From: Trileptium ribeirensis
Taxonomy: Eukaryota; Nematoda; Enoplea; Enoplida; Thoracostomopsidae
Reading direction: 5' to 3'
DNA length: 64,000 bases
Assembly: GCA_030248225.1 (NCBI GenBank)
Contig: JASANE010029472.1
Location: 1 to 64,000, forward strand
Shown here piece after piece: positions 11,571 to 21,230 of the stretch (the first letter of the stretch is position 1; every line of letters begins with the position of its first letter). The notes beneath the pieces are model-generated. The model was given only the letters and a program-made list of their open reading frames with translations, did no database searches and was not told the DNA's origin. Position numbers and translations under genes: made by a program.

Positions 11571-12350
11571 TTGGAATTATAATCCACAATGGAATTATAA
11601 TCCACAATGGAATTATAATCCACAATGAATTATCATGGAATTATAATCCACAATGGAATTATAATCCACAATGGAATTATAGTCCACAATGAAATATTAT
11701 AATGGAATTTAATCCACAATGGAATTATAATCCACAATGGAATTATAATCCACAATGGAATTATAATCCACAATGGAATTATACTCCACAATGGAATTAT
11801 AATCCACAATGGAATTATAATCCACAATGGAATTATAGTCCACAATGGAATTATAATCCACAATGAAATTACAATGAAATTATAATGGAATTATAATCCA
11901 CAATGGAATTATAATCCACAATGGAATTATAGTCCACAACGAAATTACAATGAAATTATAATGGAATTATAATCCACAATGGAATTATAATCCACAATGG
12001 AATTATAATCCACAATGGAATTATAATCCACAATGGAATTATAATCCACAATGGAATTATAATCCACAATAGAATTATAGTCCACAATGGAATTATAATC
12101 CACAATGAAATTATAATGAAATTATAATGGGATTATAATCCACAATGGAATTATAGTCCACAATGAAATTACAATGAAATTATAATGGAATTATAATCCA
12201 CAATGAAATTATAATAAAATTATAATGGAATTATAATCCACGATGGAATTATAATCCACAACGGAATTATTCTCCACAATGGAATTATAATCCACAATGG
12301 AATTATAATCAACAATGGAATTGTAATCCACATTGGAATTATAATCAACA
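11571..12350. repeat. 18-bp satellite (ggaattataatccacaat)
   Basis: About 40 units of the 18-mer GGAATTATAATCCACAAT, with point changes and shorter 12-13-bp variants (aatgaaattata). Because 18 is divisible by three, the minus strand keeps open frames that read as repeats of Leu-Trp-Ile-Ile-Ile-Pro (such as 11863-11633). This is a by-product of the period and not a gene. Confidence 0.95.
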
Positions 12351-12369
12351 ACACACAAATCAGTCCACG

Positions 12370-12780
12370 ATTTCTTATCTAATCAAGGGTTTGGTGGGTA
12401 GTGTGCAGGCCACATCGTGATTTTTGCTTGAGTTAGGTTTAAGGTAGCGTTGAAAAGCGATGATAATTTTTCCACGGCTAAACTTATACAAACACTGTCG
12501 CGCTGTATAATTTATTAGAAAGAATTCGTGGCACCACACAGGTTTTAATGCTGATGATTTCACTTCTACCGAGATTAGTTGAAAAAATCTTGTTTCGCCT
12601 TAAAAAGTGGCGAACATATCCTAGAGAGTAGGCCTTGTGCCTTGTTAAGTTGATAAGCGGACATCTGCGGTCCGTTTTACAAAATATAGTTTCGTTGTAA
12701 TCGTTTGCTGGGACATCACAATGCAACTTCAGCTGATAATACTGATAAGTTTGACAAAATGCGAAAATAATGTGACCGCC
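12370..12780 (-). other. Segment similar to 18.1-18.57 kb; possible decayed exons
   Basis: The minus strand aligns with 18570-18170. Both have an 'LH-C...NET' block (12720-12670), then 'GET' followed by a Cys-acidic-Glu-aromatic stretch (here 'PVWCHEFFLINYTARQC', near 12480-12550). Nucleotide matches include 'acagcgc' and 'aaaatgcg...aa-gt-acc'. No splice-consistent gene could be built here. It lies downstream of the last alpha-2/delta exon and may be a diverged duplicate of that gene's 3' exons. Confidence 0.3.
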
Positions 12781-13467
12781 GTCTGGCTCTTACAATACAT
12801 AATAAATAGCTATATTTTCTATAAATTATAGACCTTATTGGCATGTTTATATACATATACCTCATTTGGTGTCGAATTTTTGCCTAAGTAAGAAGGCATA
12901 AGTCAGTTTATTGCTTCGTGTTATAGTGGTCATTTTCTTAAAGCATTCAGTAGCGGTTCAATCACCTTTCTCCTGTGTAATAAGTTTTCTATTCTATTTC
13001 GATACATTTGACATTGTTTTATTCGCCATTTACCAGTTGCAATGATTAACCTTCAACCTGGGATACTGCATACTGTTCATTTCCACAATCGCATAGCTTA
13101 TACCATCAGTTGGACAAAATACATTTTATCATAAAACATTTCAAAATTTCACAATTTGGCTTGTTGTTGATATTCGGGAACGAATGCGAGCCGAACATAT
13201 TGGGAGTTAACTTTAAAATATCTTCGGTCTTGAAATCCAAGCTATAATACTTCTCATGACAGTGATTCGATGATACCAAACGGTACGCGTAAAAGATTTG
13301 TCGCAAAATGTTGTCTTAAACGAGAATCCACGAGCGTCCTTCTTCACCGTAGTTTGACTAATCAGATACTATATGGTTTTACCGGCATGAGATGCGTAGC
13401 GATGTTAGTTGCGTAGTAGGTTGTGTCGTAAAATCTTCCACCAGCTTCATCAGCTAAAGCGACATCA
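12781..13467. other. 3' flank of the alpha-2/delta gene
   Basis: It contains the probable 3' UTR of the minus-strand gene ending at 13468, plus chance frames. No clear AATAAA signal was fixed. Confidence 0.35.
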
Positions 13468-13647
13468 TCATATTCCGTTGATCCATCGATTGTTGAAATT
13501 GTACGCTTGTGATAAATAACAGTGTGCCGTAAGGAAGCTAAAGATGATAAGCGGAAAACACGAAACGACTGATAGTGGCGATTGCAATGAATTCCATCGT
13601 GGTTGCGTAAATAAACCAGTTGCACCGCTGCAATCCGTTAGATTTTC
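13468..13647 (-). CDS. Alpha-2/delta-like terminal exon
   Basis: The acceptor is a T-run followed by TAG at 13650-13648. The exon is in phase 0 and runs 59 codons to TGA at 13470-13468. It starts 'ENLTDCSGATGLF', carries an N-glycosylation site (NLT), and has a hydrophobic segment followed by a short polar tail. Confidence 0.7.
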   Translation of the reverse strand, partial: ENLTDCSGATGLFTQPRWNSLQSPLSVVSCFPLIIFSFLTAHCYLSQAYNFNNRWINGI

Positions 13648-16600
13648 CTAAAAAAACAATTCGAGCATTCATGCTGAAATATTTCCCAGCAGCATTGAAA
13701 CAACAAGCTTGTTGTTGATCTCCATCATATTTTGGTTGCCAAAACAGTGTGCCGAAATAAATTTGGGTTTTCGTCCCGCCCATGAGGATTTGATGACGTT
13801 CTTACGTGAAAGATACTTACTTCTAAAGCTATTAAATGCTTATACCAGGAATATTCACAGATTGTAAATTGTGTTAGGGTAAACGTCTTGAGCATATATA
13901 ATATAATTAAAGAATTTGCTAAACGAAACACAATCATTCCTATATTATGGTCAACAAGGTTGACGCGTTCTGTCTGGCGGTGAACTTGTCAACCGAATAG
14001 ATTTTATACTGAGGAAATCGACAAGGCTTTCTTAATATTATTATAAAAAGCGCCATAGTATATATGTCGTAGGCATTTCTGCAGCCCAGGCAATCTTGCA
14101 ATTTTTTGTTCTTTACGATGGAGTGCAAATCTGCCTAGGCATTTCTGCAGCCGACACAAACTTACAGTTTTTGCGTTCTTTACGATGGACAAACAATCTG
14201 CCTAGGCATTTCTGCAGCCCAGACAAACTTGCAGTTTTTTTCTTTCTTTACGATGGACTGCAAACCTGCCTACGCATTTCTGCAGCCCAGACAAACTAGA
14301 AGTTTTTTCTTTCTTTACGAAGGACTGCAAATTTGCTTTGGCATTTCTGCAGCCCAGACAAACTTGCTGTTTTTTCGTTCTTCACGATGGACTGCAAATC
14401 TGCTTTGGCATTTCTGCACCCCAGACAAATTTGCAGTTTTTTCGTTATTTACGATGGACTGCAAATCTGTCTAAGTATTTCTGAGGCCCAAATAAACTTG
14501 CAGTTTTATATGTCTTTCCACGCTATGATACATAAATATTCCGAGGCGATTCAGAAGTATCAGTGACGTTCCAAATTGCAGTAACTGCATGTTGTAGAAA
14601 TGCCTAACATATATACGTGTATTATATATTTTCATTCTGTTTACCGCATACAACTGTATTGCCATGAATGCTACTGATTTCGAAAACATAAAATTTTTGT
14701 AACTTTAATAAATATGCCACTTATAATATTTTTACAGTTGTTACAATATGTTTCACAGCTGTTACAAGGCTGTCTCACGAAAGCAGTTGTATCATGCATA
14801 TTTATAAATATTAACTTAAAACGGGTAGTTCATAAAAACAGTTTCAGGACCTTATTCGTGCTTCTCATTTGATGTGTCCATTGATGAATCATGAAATCAT
14901 CGGTATCGCGTTGCGAGACGTTGTGTTATAAACCAAGTTTGTCGTGCGATGTTTCTTTAAGGGTGTGTTGCTATTTGGTCGACCTGCGGTTGCAACTACT
15001 CCTAAATAACTCAGGAGTTTGCGTAAATTGATAAACACTTGATGGATTCTTCTCGTTGGCTCAAGTTTGTCAAATATTGCACGACACGCCAACAAATTCT
15101 GGCATCAAAGGTTTAAATTCTTATACCTGACGTATTGTAGCTGGTTTTGCTTTTAAAATTTGTGAGAAAATCAAATATATATTTAAAAATGTAAACCAGT
15201 TTAGTTTTTAATTTATCAGCTAAATTTATGGTACGGCTCATGGTAATGATTATTGGCACTATAATATACAAACATCATTGACGTATTTGGATTGGGAATT
15301 TGCGTTATTTACTTACGATACTGAAAACGTTGACACTGATTATTCAAATGTCATAGGATTCAACCTAACAAAAACGCACTCCGTTCGCTCGCTTCAACGT
15401 CAATATTCCAATCTACCATATGGCCTTTAGAGTACTAAATTGGGGAAAATACACCATTTTTTGTCTTAAACCTACAACAGCTTTACAGATATGAACGATG
15501 ACACATAACACTATATAGTTCCAAATAGATAGCCTCTTTTTAGTTGGGCATTTTACTACTTTTGCCAATGTCCACGGGAAGCTTCCGATTATTAGAGTTT
15601 GATTTTTATTAGAATTGCTAATTTTCATTCTCTTCAGTTACTATACACAAAATGTGTGTCATTAATGTGCGTGTTATTTTACTTAAAGGGCAGTGCATTC
15701 TCGTTATTTTCTTTTTATATTTTGTTTTTACAAATTGCATTAATTAAGTTAGATAATCTTTTATAATTATAATTTTATAACTAATATTTTATTTAATTAA
15801 TAAATTAATAAATACTTTTTTAATAATAAATTAGTAGTATTTTGAATCGATTCATCTTTCAACTTTCTGACTTTGCACCATTTTACTCACCTCGCCAATG
15901 CGGCTTGAACTGTATATAAAATGAAACTTTTATTGAGAAAAATTATATTAATAATTTTCTATCAAGAGCATTGGTAAAGCCCAAAAAATTGAAAAAAAAT
16001 CGTCATAAATAAGCCGAAACAGATATTTTCTGAACCCACTCGTCGAGCTGATTCAAATAATGCCAAAATATTATAAGTTAAACATTGACGATATACCACT
16101 GTATCTCCAATATTGGCGAATTTTGGACTGCAGGATTATAGGAAAGATCCTATGTACGTATACATAAAAATTATAGGTGTTAAAGGTCTATAAAGGTAGA
16201 TAATTTGTGGGAGGTAAAGGGTTGCGGCGGCGGAGGTAAGACTGGGCACAGGTGGATAGACGGTGCGACATGTGTTGGGTAACCAATAATTTTACACAAT
16301 TTTCTACATTGTTTTCTCTATTTTCCACAATTTTTCCTCCTAAACGCGAAAAATTTTCTAATAAATTGCTAAAATTTTCCAAGCTATATGAATGGGAACG
16401 GTGCTAGACTCAGAGGATAGAGGGGTGAATATTGGTTTGGAGGGCAAATGGGTCTAACCCTAAGCCTTATTGATCGCATGACTCCCTCTATTTCCGTTTA
16501 AAAACTAATGATTTAGTTAAATACTGCTGTTTATATAAACCAGCTCACATCTTTGTGCGCGTAGTAGCACGGAACCGACAATCGACGTCCGCGGAACTGA

Positions 16601-19600
16601 GGTTCGTACTTGCAATGACGTTGTGGAACCATCGTATTCTCAAATTCGCTGTGAACCTTGAGGTATTCCGGGTAGACTTTGTCGCTTGGTAAAACCGGAA
16701 CATCAATTACTACAGCGAGTTAAGAAAGATAGTGAATTGCAGCATTGACAGACAAGAATAATAATGTGTTATGTTTACAATAAATTTATTATTTATTTGG
16801 CGTACCCTATCAGACCACGATAGAATAATTGTTTAACGGTCGGTTAAAGGAACAAAAAAGTTCTAAAAATGTGACCCATCTGAAAAGGTCTGTTTGGAAA
16901 AATACTGCCACTTTTTGCGATTTAAAATTACTTCCAACACAGAATAAATAAAAAATTGAAATCGTATCAAAAGTGCACTCAACCTGAAATACCTAATCGA
17001 GTTTTTTTAAAATTGGTTTATCGTCAATACATATCGCATATATATTCCCTATTAAATCGGTAACGGATGACAAAAGTTCATTGGTTTATCGTCAATACAT
17101 ATCGCATATATATTCCATATTAAATCGGTAACGGATGACAAAAGTTCATTGGTTTATCGTCAATACATATCGCATATATATTCCATATTAAATCGGTAAC
17201 GGATGACAAAAGTTCATTGGTTTATCGTCAATACATATCGCATATATATTCCATATTAAATCGGTAACGGATGACAAAAGTTCATTGGTTTATCGTCAAT
17301 ACATATCGCATATATATTCCATATTAAATCGGTAACGGATGACAAAAGTTCATTGGTTTATCGTCAATACATATCGCATATATATTCCATATTAAATCGG
17401 TAACGGATGACAAAAGTTCATTGGTTTATCGTCAATACATATCGCATATATATTCCATATTAAATCGGTAACGGATGACAAAAGTTCATTGGTTTATCGT
17501 CAATACATATCGCATATATATTCCATATTAATTCGGTAACGGATGACAAAAGTTCATTGGCTTATCGTCAATACATATCGCATATATATTCCATATTAAA
17601 TCGGTAACGGATGACAAAAGTTCCACTGCGTAGAGCTTAAATTTCAAGAAAATTCGAGTTTGAATATATATTGTTTTTATATAAAAGAAAACGTGTCACA
17701 ACAGCTTATAATAAACACTCTTTACGCGGTTTTAACTAATAACAAAGATTTTTGATAAAGGAACAATGCGGAGAGAACCAAATGTGAGTAAAGCAGTTTC
17801 CTAAAACCAGTAGTTCGCCCTAAGGCTAACCTAAGGCTAAGTGAACCGAAGTGTATATTTTATTATGTGTATCCACTTTCACTTCACCATAACTTTGTAA
17901 TTAGAACCTTTGTACATTCCTGTATGAAATTACATTGCGGCTATGTACAGCTTCACTGCTTCACTTATCTAAATATTAATATCGATCGCAAACCAATGAC
18001 ACTAAGCCTCGAAAAAATTTGCCATCAGTTAAATCTGGCCACAGAGCAAACGCGAGAGATGCGTGATACAGAGGCTACTTGGAGCACAAAGTACCATAGC
18101 TTCAGCCCTATAGAATTGGCTACAAGAATTAGCCGCTGTCTGCGTTCGATTATGGCATAACCAGATGTTTTACATTCCACTTTGAAGACACCGTTTCAGT
18201 AGTATCGCGAATGACATATTGCCCATTTTAGACTGCAATGAATCGAATCATCTACTGTCACTTGTGCGCTGTAAAATTTAACAAAACCGTATTCGTCACA
18301 TGGAGAAGTGGTAAACCTGATAGTTTCATTTCTAATATCCATTAATTTCTGTCTACAAGTCTTTGTCTCGCCTTAATGTGGTTACACAAATTTCAAGACT
18401 TTGGTGAAGCAACATTTTCAGCTTATAAGTGTTCTCTGACAGGCGGGTTATAATGCGTTTCATTACGATTACATCGATGCAGTACAATGAATATTAAGCT
18501 GATGCTGCGCAGTATGACAAGATGCGAAAGCAACGTCACCGCTTGATTGTTTTGACACGACAAAAATATAGAAAAATAGCAAATTCACAGAAAAATAGAC
18601 TCGAAAAGGATATCTTCATGAGCACGTACACCCTTGGTGTAGTAAGCCAGCTCACACGGTACCGGGAACCCGTCTTTAGAAACTAAACTACGACTGACAG
18701 CACACGTATCGCTATTACACGATTCCGACTGATGTACGACAACAAGCAGCATGTTACTTCGTTCAATTGGTACCACTATTGCTTGTCTGAAAACACAAAA
18801 TTATCAACAATAATACTGCAGCCGGGGGCAGAATTTGACCCAGATGGACGATAGTTTACTGAGACTCAGAAAATTGAGTCAAATTTTGCTCAGTCTGAGC
18901 TAAAAATGTTAGTCTCAGCGGGTGCGTCAAACCTTGACTCTGTATGAGTCATGTCATACTTCGATTGTATAATACATGACTCAGACACAACCTGATCTGA
19001 TTCATTTATTGAATCGAGAAGAGACTTGCTGGGTAACATTGAGAACCCAAAAATCGATAAAATTCATATCAATATTATCGAAATGAGCATTTTCTGAGCT
19101 GCCTCGTCGGGCTGGGTCAATCGTTAAAAAAATTTCCACAGAATCTTCAAAACTGACCAATTTCTAATTCTGAGGGGACTCTAAGAAAGACCCCAAATAA
19201 TATATGCTTTATTAATGTATATATGCATACTACATATACATGCAATTTGGCAACGTAATTACGTGATATTTATTTTTAACTCTAGCACAAGTTAACGCCA
19301 AAAATGTGCATCATTTCAATGTATTATTACATACGATAGATATCTTTGACTCTTGGGTAATTTAAAATTTTGGCAAAGATGTGCCAAACATGTCCTAGAA
19401 AAATAGGTGTAAATTTGTCAAGAGCTTAATTTAGGTTTGAGAACTCAGATAAAACTTGCTGCAAATTAATTGCCTCATAAATTTTAATAAAATCACACAT
19501 GCTTTTATGGTAGTTACCCTGCTGAGGCATCGGACACCCCTCGACGTGAAGTGTTCGCCCCAGGCAGGTACCTCTCCGCCTCTCCTCTTTCGCAGACTGG

Positions 19601-20077
19601 CTGATGCCCCCAGGAGACCGAAGGCCGACCCACCTCCTCCGAGGCCCCAGCTCCGGCTACCCCCTGGGACCTTGAGTATCTATGAATGAAACATTGAAAT
19701 GTTAAAGTAATTTGAGTCTATAAGCAAACAAAGTATAAATTACAAACATAAGAATAGTATTTGCTTTGAGGTTTCTTTGTGTTGGTACAAAAATATAACT
19801 GGATTGCATGTGAACGACGCAGGACAGCCAAAGCCAAATCTATTATAATGATGTTTTTGTAGAATTAGGTTTGGCAGAGCAATTGTCTACCGTAAGGTGA
19901 TAACTAGCTAAACTGAGTTGCAAACCTACTGTTCGCAAGTATCGTAAGCACTCGAGCATTGCATCTTCAACGAAATCACTTTATTGATTTGAGGCGAGTT
20001 ACGATTAAACGTATAGTGATAGGAAAGCAAATCACAGATAGTTCCTTTTGGTCGACCTTGAAAGCCTTGAGTATATG
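13468..20077 (-). CDS. Calcium channel alpha-2/delta-like subunit, C-terminal exons (partial)
   Basis: Four exons with GT-AG borders and matching phases encode about 205 residues: 20077-19930, 18786-18656, 16709-16549 and 13647-13468. Alpha-2/delta proteins are glycosylated extracellular subunits of voltage-gated calcium channels that promote surface delivery and modulate gating. The family signature is visible in order: a Cys pair, 'IVVPIERSNMLLVVV' (the family's Ile-x-x-SN-hydrophobic block), a Cys-rich stretch with 'QFRGRRLSVPCY', then 'ENLTDCSGA' and a hydrophobic tail 'PLSVVSCFPLIIFSFL', which suits the C-terminal GPI or membrane anchor. Joins give Q, L and in-frame codons without stops. 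Upstream exons (von Willebrand A, Cache) should lie to the right but were not found. Introns hold tandem arrays. A more distant alpha-2/delta relative is possible. Confidence 0.72.
14066..14520. repeat. 66-68-bp tandem repeat, about 7 units
   Basis: Units begin 'ggcatttctgcagcccagac' at about 14072, 14138, 14205 and 14273 and onward. Each contains 'cgatggactgcaaatctgcc'. Divergence is moderate. Overlapping frames on both strands are products of the period. Confidence 0.9.
15990..16150. repeat. Fragment related to the 8.3-9.1 kb foldback arm
   Basis: 'attttctgaacccactcgtcgagctgattc' matches, with changes, the right arm at about 9010-9045 and is followed by a similar 'tgtatctccaatattggcgaatttt'. 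It is a partial, diverged copy. Confidence 0.6.
16549..16709 (-). CDS. Alpha-2/delta-like penultimate exon
   Basis: The acceptor CTGTAG is at 16711-16710 and the donor GTGAGC at 16548. The exon holds 2 nt plus 53 codons and ends in phase 0. It encodes 'IDVPVLPSDKVYPEY' and the Cys/Arg motif 'CKYEPQFRGRRLSVPCYY', which corresponds to the conserved C...RRRP.SC.. block of the family. Joined to the next exon it reads 'AHKD-ENLTDC'. Confidence 0.7.
17013..17624. repeat. 68-bp tandem repeat, 9 near-identical units
   Basis: Units start TTGGTTTATCGTCAATACAT at 17013, 17081, 17149, 17217, 17285, 17353, 17421, 17489 and 17557. Only a few single-base differences separate them, so the array is young or homogenised. 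Each unit contains the alternating stretch 'gcatatatatt'. Confidence 0.97.
18050..18570 (-). pseudogene. Possible decayed duplicate of alpha-2/delta exons
   Basis: Within the intron, the minus strand encodes 'SPCDEYGFVKFYSAQVTVDD' (about 18330-18270), similar to the Cys-acidic block before the SN motif in this family, followed in the same direction by 'SGYAIIERRQRLILVANS' (about 18160-18107), which aligns with 'QAIVVPIERSNMLLVVVH' of the true exon. The order matches the real gene, but stops and absent splice sites suggest decay. A similar segment lies at 12370-12780. The similarity is by eye and weak. Confidence 0.35.
18656..18786 (-). CDS. Alpha-2/delta-like exon with SN-hydrophobic block
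   Basis: The acceptor 'gtgttttcag' precedes 18786 and the donor is GTGAGC at 18655. The exon has 1 nt, 43 codons, then 1 nt. It encodes 'QAIVVPIERSNMLLVVVHQS' followed by a Cys-rich 'ESCNSDTCAVS'. The open frame continues past the donor to 18585, but that part is intronic by phase. Confidence 0.72.
19030..19200. repeat. Fragment related to the 8.3-9.1 kb foldback arm
   Basis: 'gagcattttctgagctgcct' plus 'cgtcgggctgggtcaatcg' and 'agaatcttcaaaactgacca' parallel the right arm of the foldback with substitutions, and a 'gagaacccaaaaatcg' stretch precedes them as in that arm. Confidence 0.6.
19520..19690. other. GC-rich island of unknown nature
   Basis: About 170 bp is strikingly C/G-rich compared with its surroundings and gives an open plus frame ending in Pro/Arg-rich sequence ('RRPKADPPPPRPQLRLPPG'). 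No domain, RNA fold or splice site was recognised. It may be a transposon or SINE fragment. Confidence 0.4.
19930..20077 (-). CDS. Alpha-2/delta-like exon with Cys pair
   Basis: The acceptor 'ttttttccaattccag' precedes 20077 and the donor is GTAGGT at 19929. The exon has 2 nt, 48 codons, then 2 nt. It encodes 'YHYTFNRNSPQINKVISLK' and ends 'MQCSSAYDTCE', then Q across the junction, matching the C..C that precedes the SN block in the family. The phase fits the exon at 18786. The next exon upstream was not found. Confidence 0.6.
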
Positions 20078-21230
20078 CTGGAATTGGAAAAAACACATTA
20101 ACGAATGTAAATTATATGAAACGAAAATATGTCAAAAATTGAATTAAATCAATCAAAATTTACTATACTTGTGTGTAGTATTTTTCAAATTTAGGGTATT
20201 ACACCCAAAAATAATGTGCTAAAATCGAGTGTTGTTGTCTTACATAAAAACACTTTTAGGATACGATTATATTATGGTTGAAACTGGCGGACATAAAGCT
20301 GAGCAGACAAAATAAGGAAAAATTTATAAACTGCAAAAGGCTTCGAACACAAAGAGATTTATATAAATAATCAGGAATTAAAAACATGGAACTGGATTAT
20401 ATAAAGTTAAATATGACGCCTTGGTATTCTCTGATTTTGTGTGTTATAATGACTGAACAACCTCTTGGTTAAACTTTCACGCATGTTTTATGAATATGAA
20501 TAAGTAAGTTTTATAAAAAAGAATGGATACTTAATTTACTGAGTTTATGTTCGTAATGCACGCAACGTCAGAAGCGTAAACCACCAACCTATAAAGTTTG
20601 ATATTTTGACTCTGCCTTAAGTGGCCACCTCAAAATCTAAATGCCAACCTCAAAGTGCACTCAAATTTCAGACGCTGAAAGAGCTAAATATTTTTGATTC
20701 CAAATAATATCACACATATTCATTTCAAATTTCAAATTGTACTGCTATTTCCAAAATCTCACTACATAACCCATAATATAAAGATTTAAAAGTCTAAGAT
20801 CGATTCAGCCTTTCTGATCGTCCAACTATTTATTTTTCATATATAGTACATTTGATCTGTAATATTCTTTTTTATAGTTGATCGTCTTATATATTGTCCA
20901 TATTAATTTTTCCGCTTTGAACATGTCCATATATGACTGATGATATTGGCTAAAAACTAAACAAAACTAGGAGCGTCACGAGATCCTGAGTCGAGGTTTT
21001 GAGTGGCGAGATCCCAAGTACTGTCGAAACTTTATACTTGAAAATATTAAATTAATTTATTCATGATATAAATTGCCTAAAATGTGGTTTCTGTACATGA
21101 TACGAATGAAGCTAAAATGTTTTGTCTAGGTAGAAAAAATACTTAGTGCGATACAGAAAATAGAAATTTAGGACTGAAAATATGTTTTATTTGGTGTTAG
21201 CTTGGCAATGACAGAAGTAAAGGCAAACAC
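20078..21230. other. Probable alpha-2/delta intron, nothing recognised
   Basis: AT-rich sequence. I searched for an upstream exon ending in phase 1 and found none that was convincing. Confidence 0.35.

Larger units (their letters stand above)
13648..16548 (-). other. Alpha-2/delta intron with repeats
   Basis: It holds the 66-68-bp array (14066-14520) and a foldback-related fragment (about 15990-16150). The rest is AT-rich without recognised features. A very AT-rich stretch spans about 15700-15840. Confidence 0.55.
16710..18655 (-). other. Alpha-2/delta intron with 68-bp array
   Basis: It holds the nine-unit 68-bp array (17013-17624) and, at 18050-18570, a segment that looks like diverged duplicate exons (separate entry). 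The plus-strand frame at 17867-18160 overlaps that segment and is not supported. Confidence 0.5.
18787..19929 (-). other. Alpha-2/delta intron
   Basis: It contains a foldback-related fragment (19030-19200) and a GC-rich island (19520-19690). A run of palindromic 'ctgag/ctcag' words spans about 18850-18990. No other gene was seen. Confidence 0.45.

Noticed and set aside
11633..11863. Minus-strand open frame of Leu-Trp-Ile-Ile-Ile-Pro repeats
   Set aside because: It is a by-product of the 18-bp satellite period, not a gene.
17013..17624. Possible CRISPR-like array
   Set aside because: Units are contiguous 68-bp repeats without distinct spacers, in animal intron DNA.
17867..18160. 97-codon plus-strand frame
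   Set aside because: It overlaps a minus-strand segment that better resembles duplicated exon sequence, and no family or splice signals support the plus frame.
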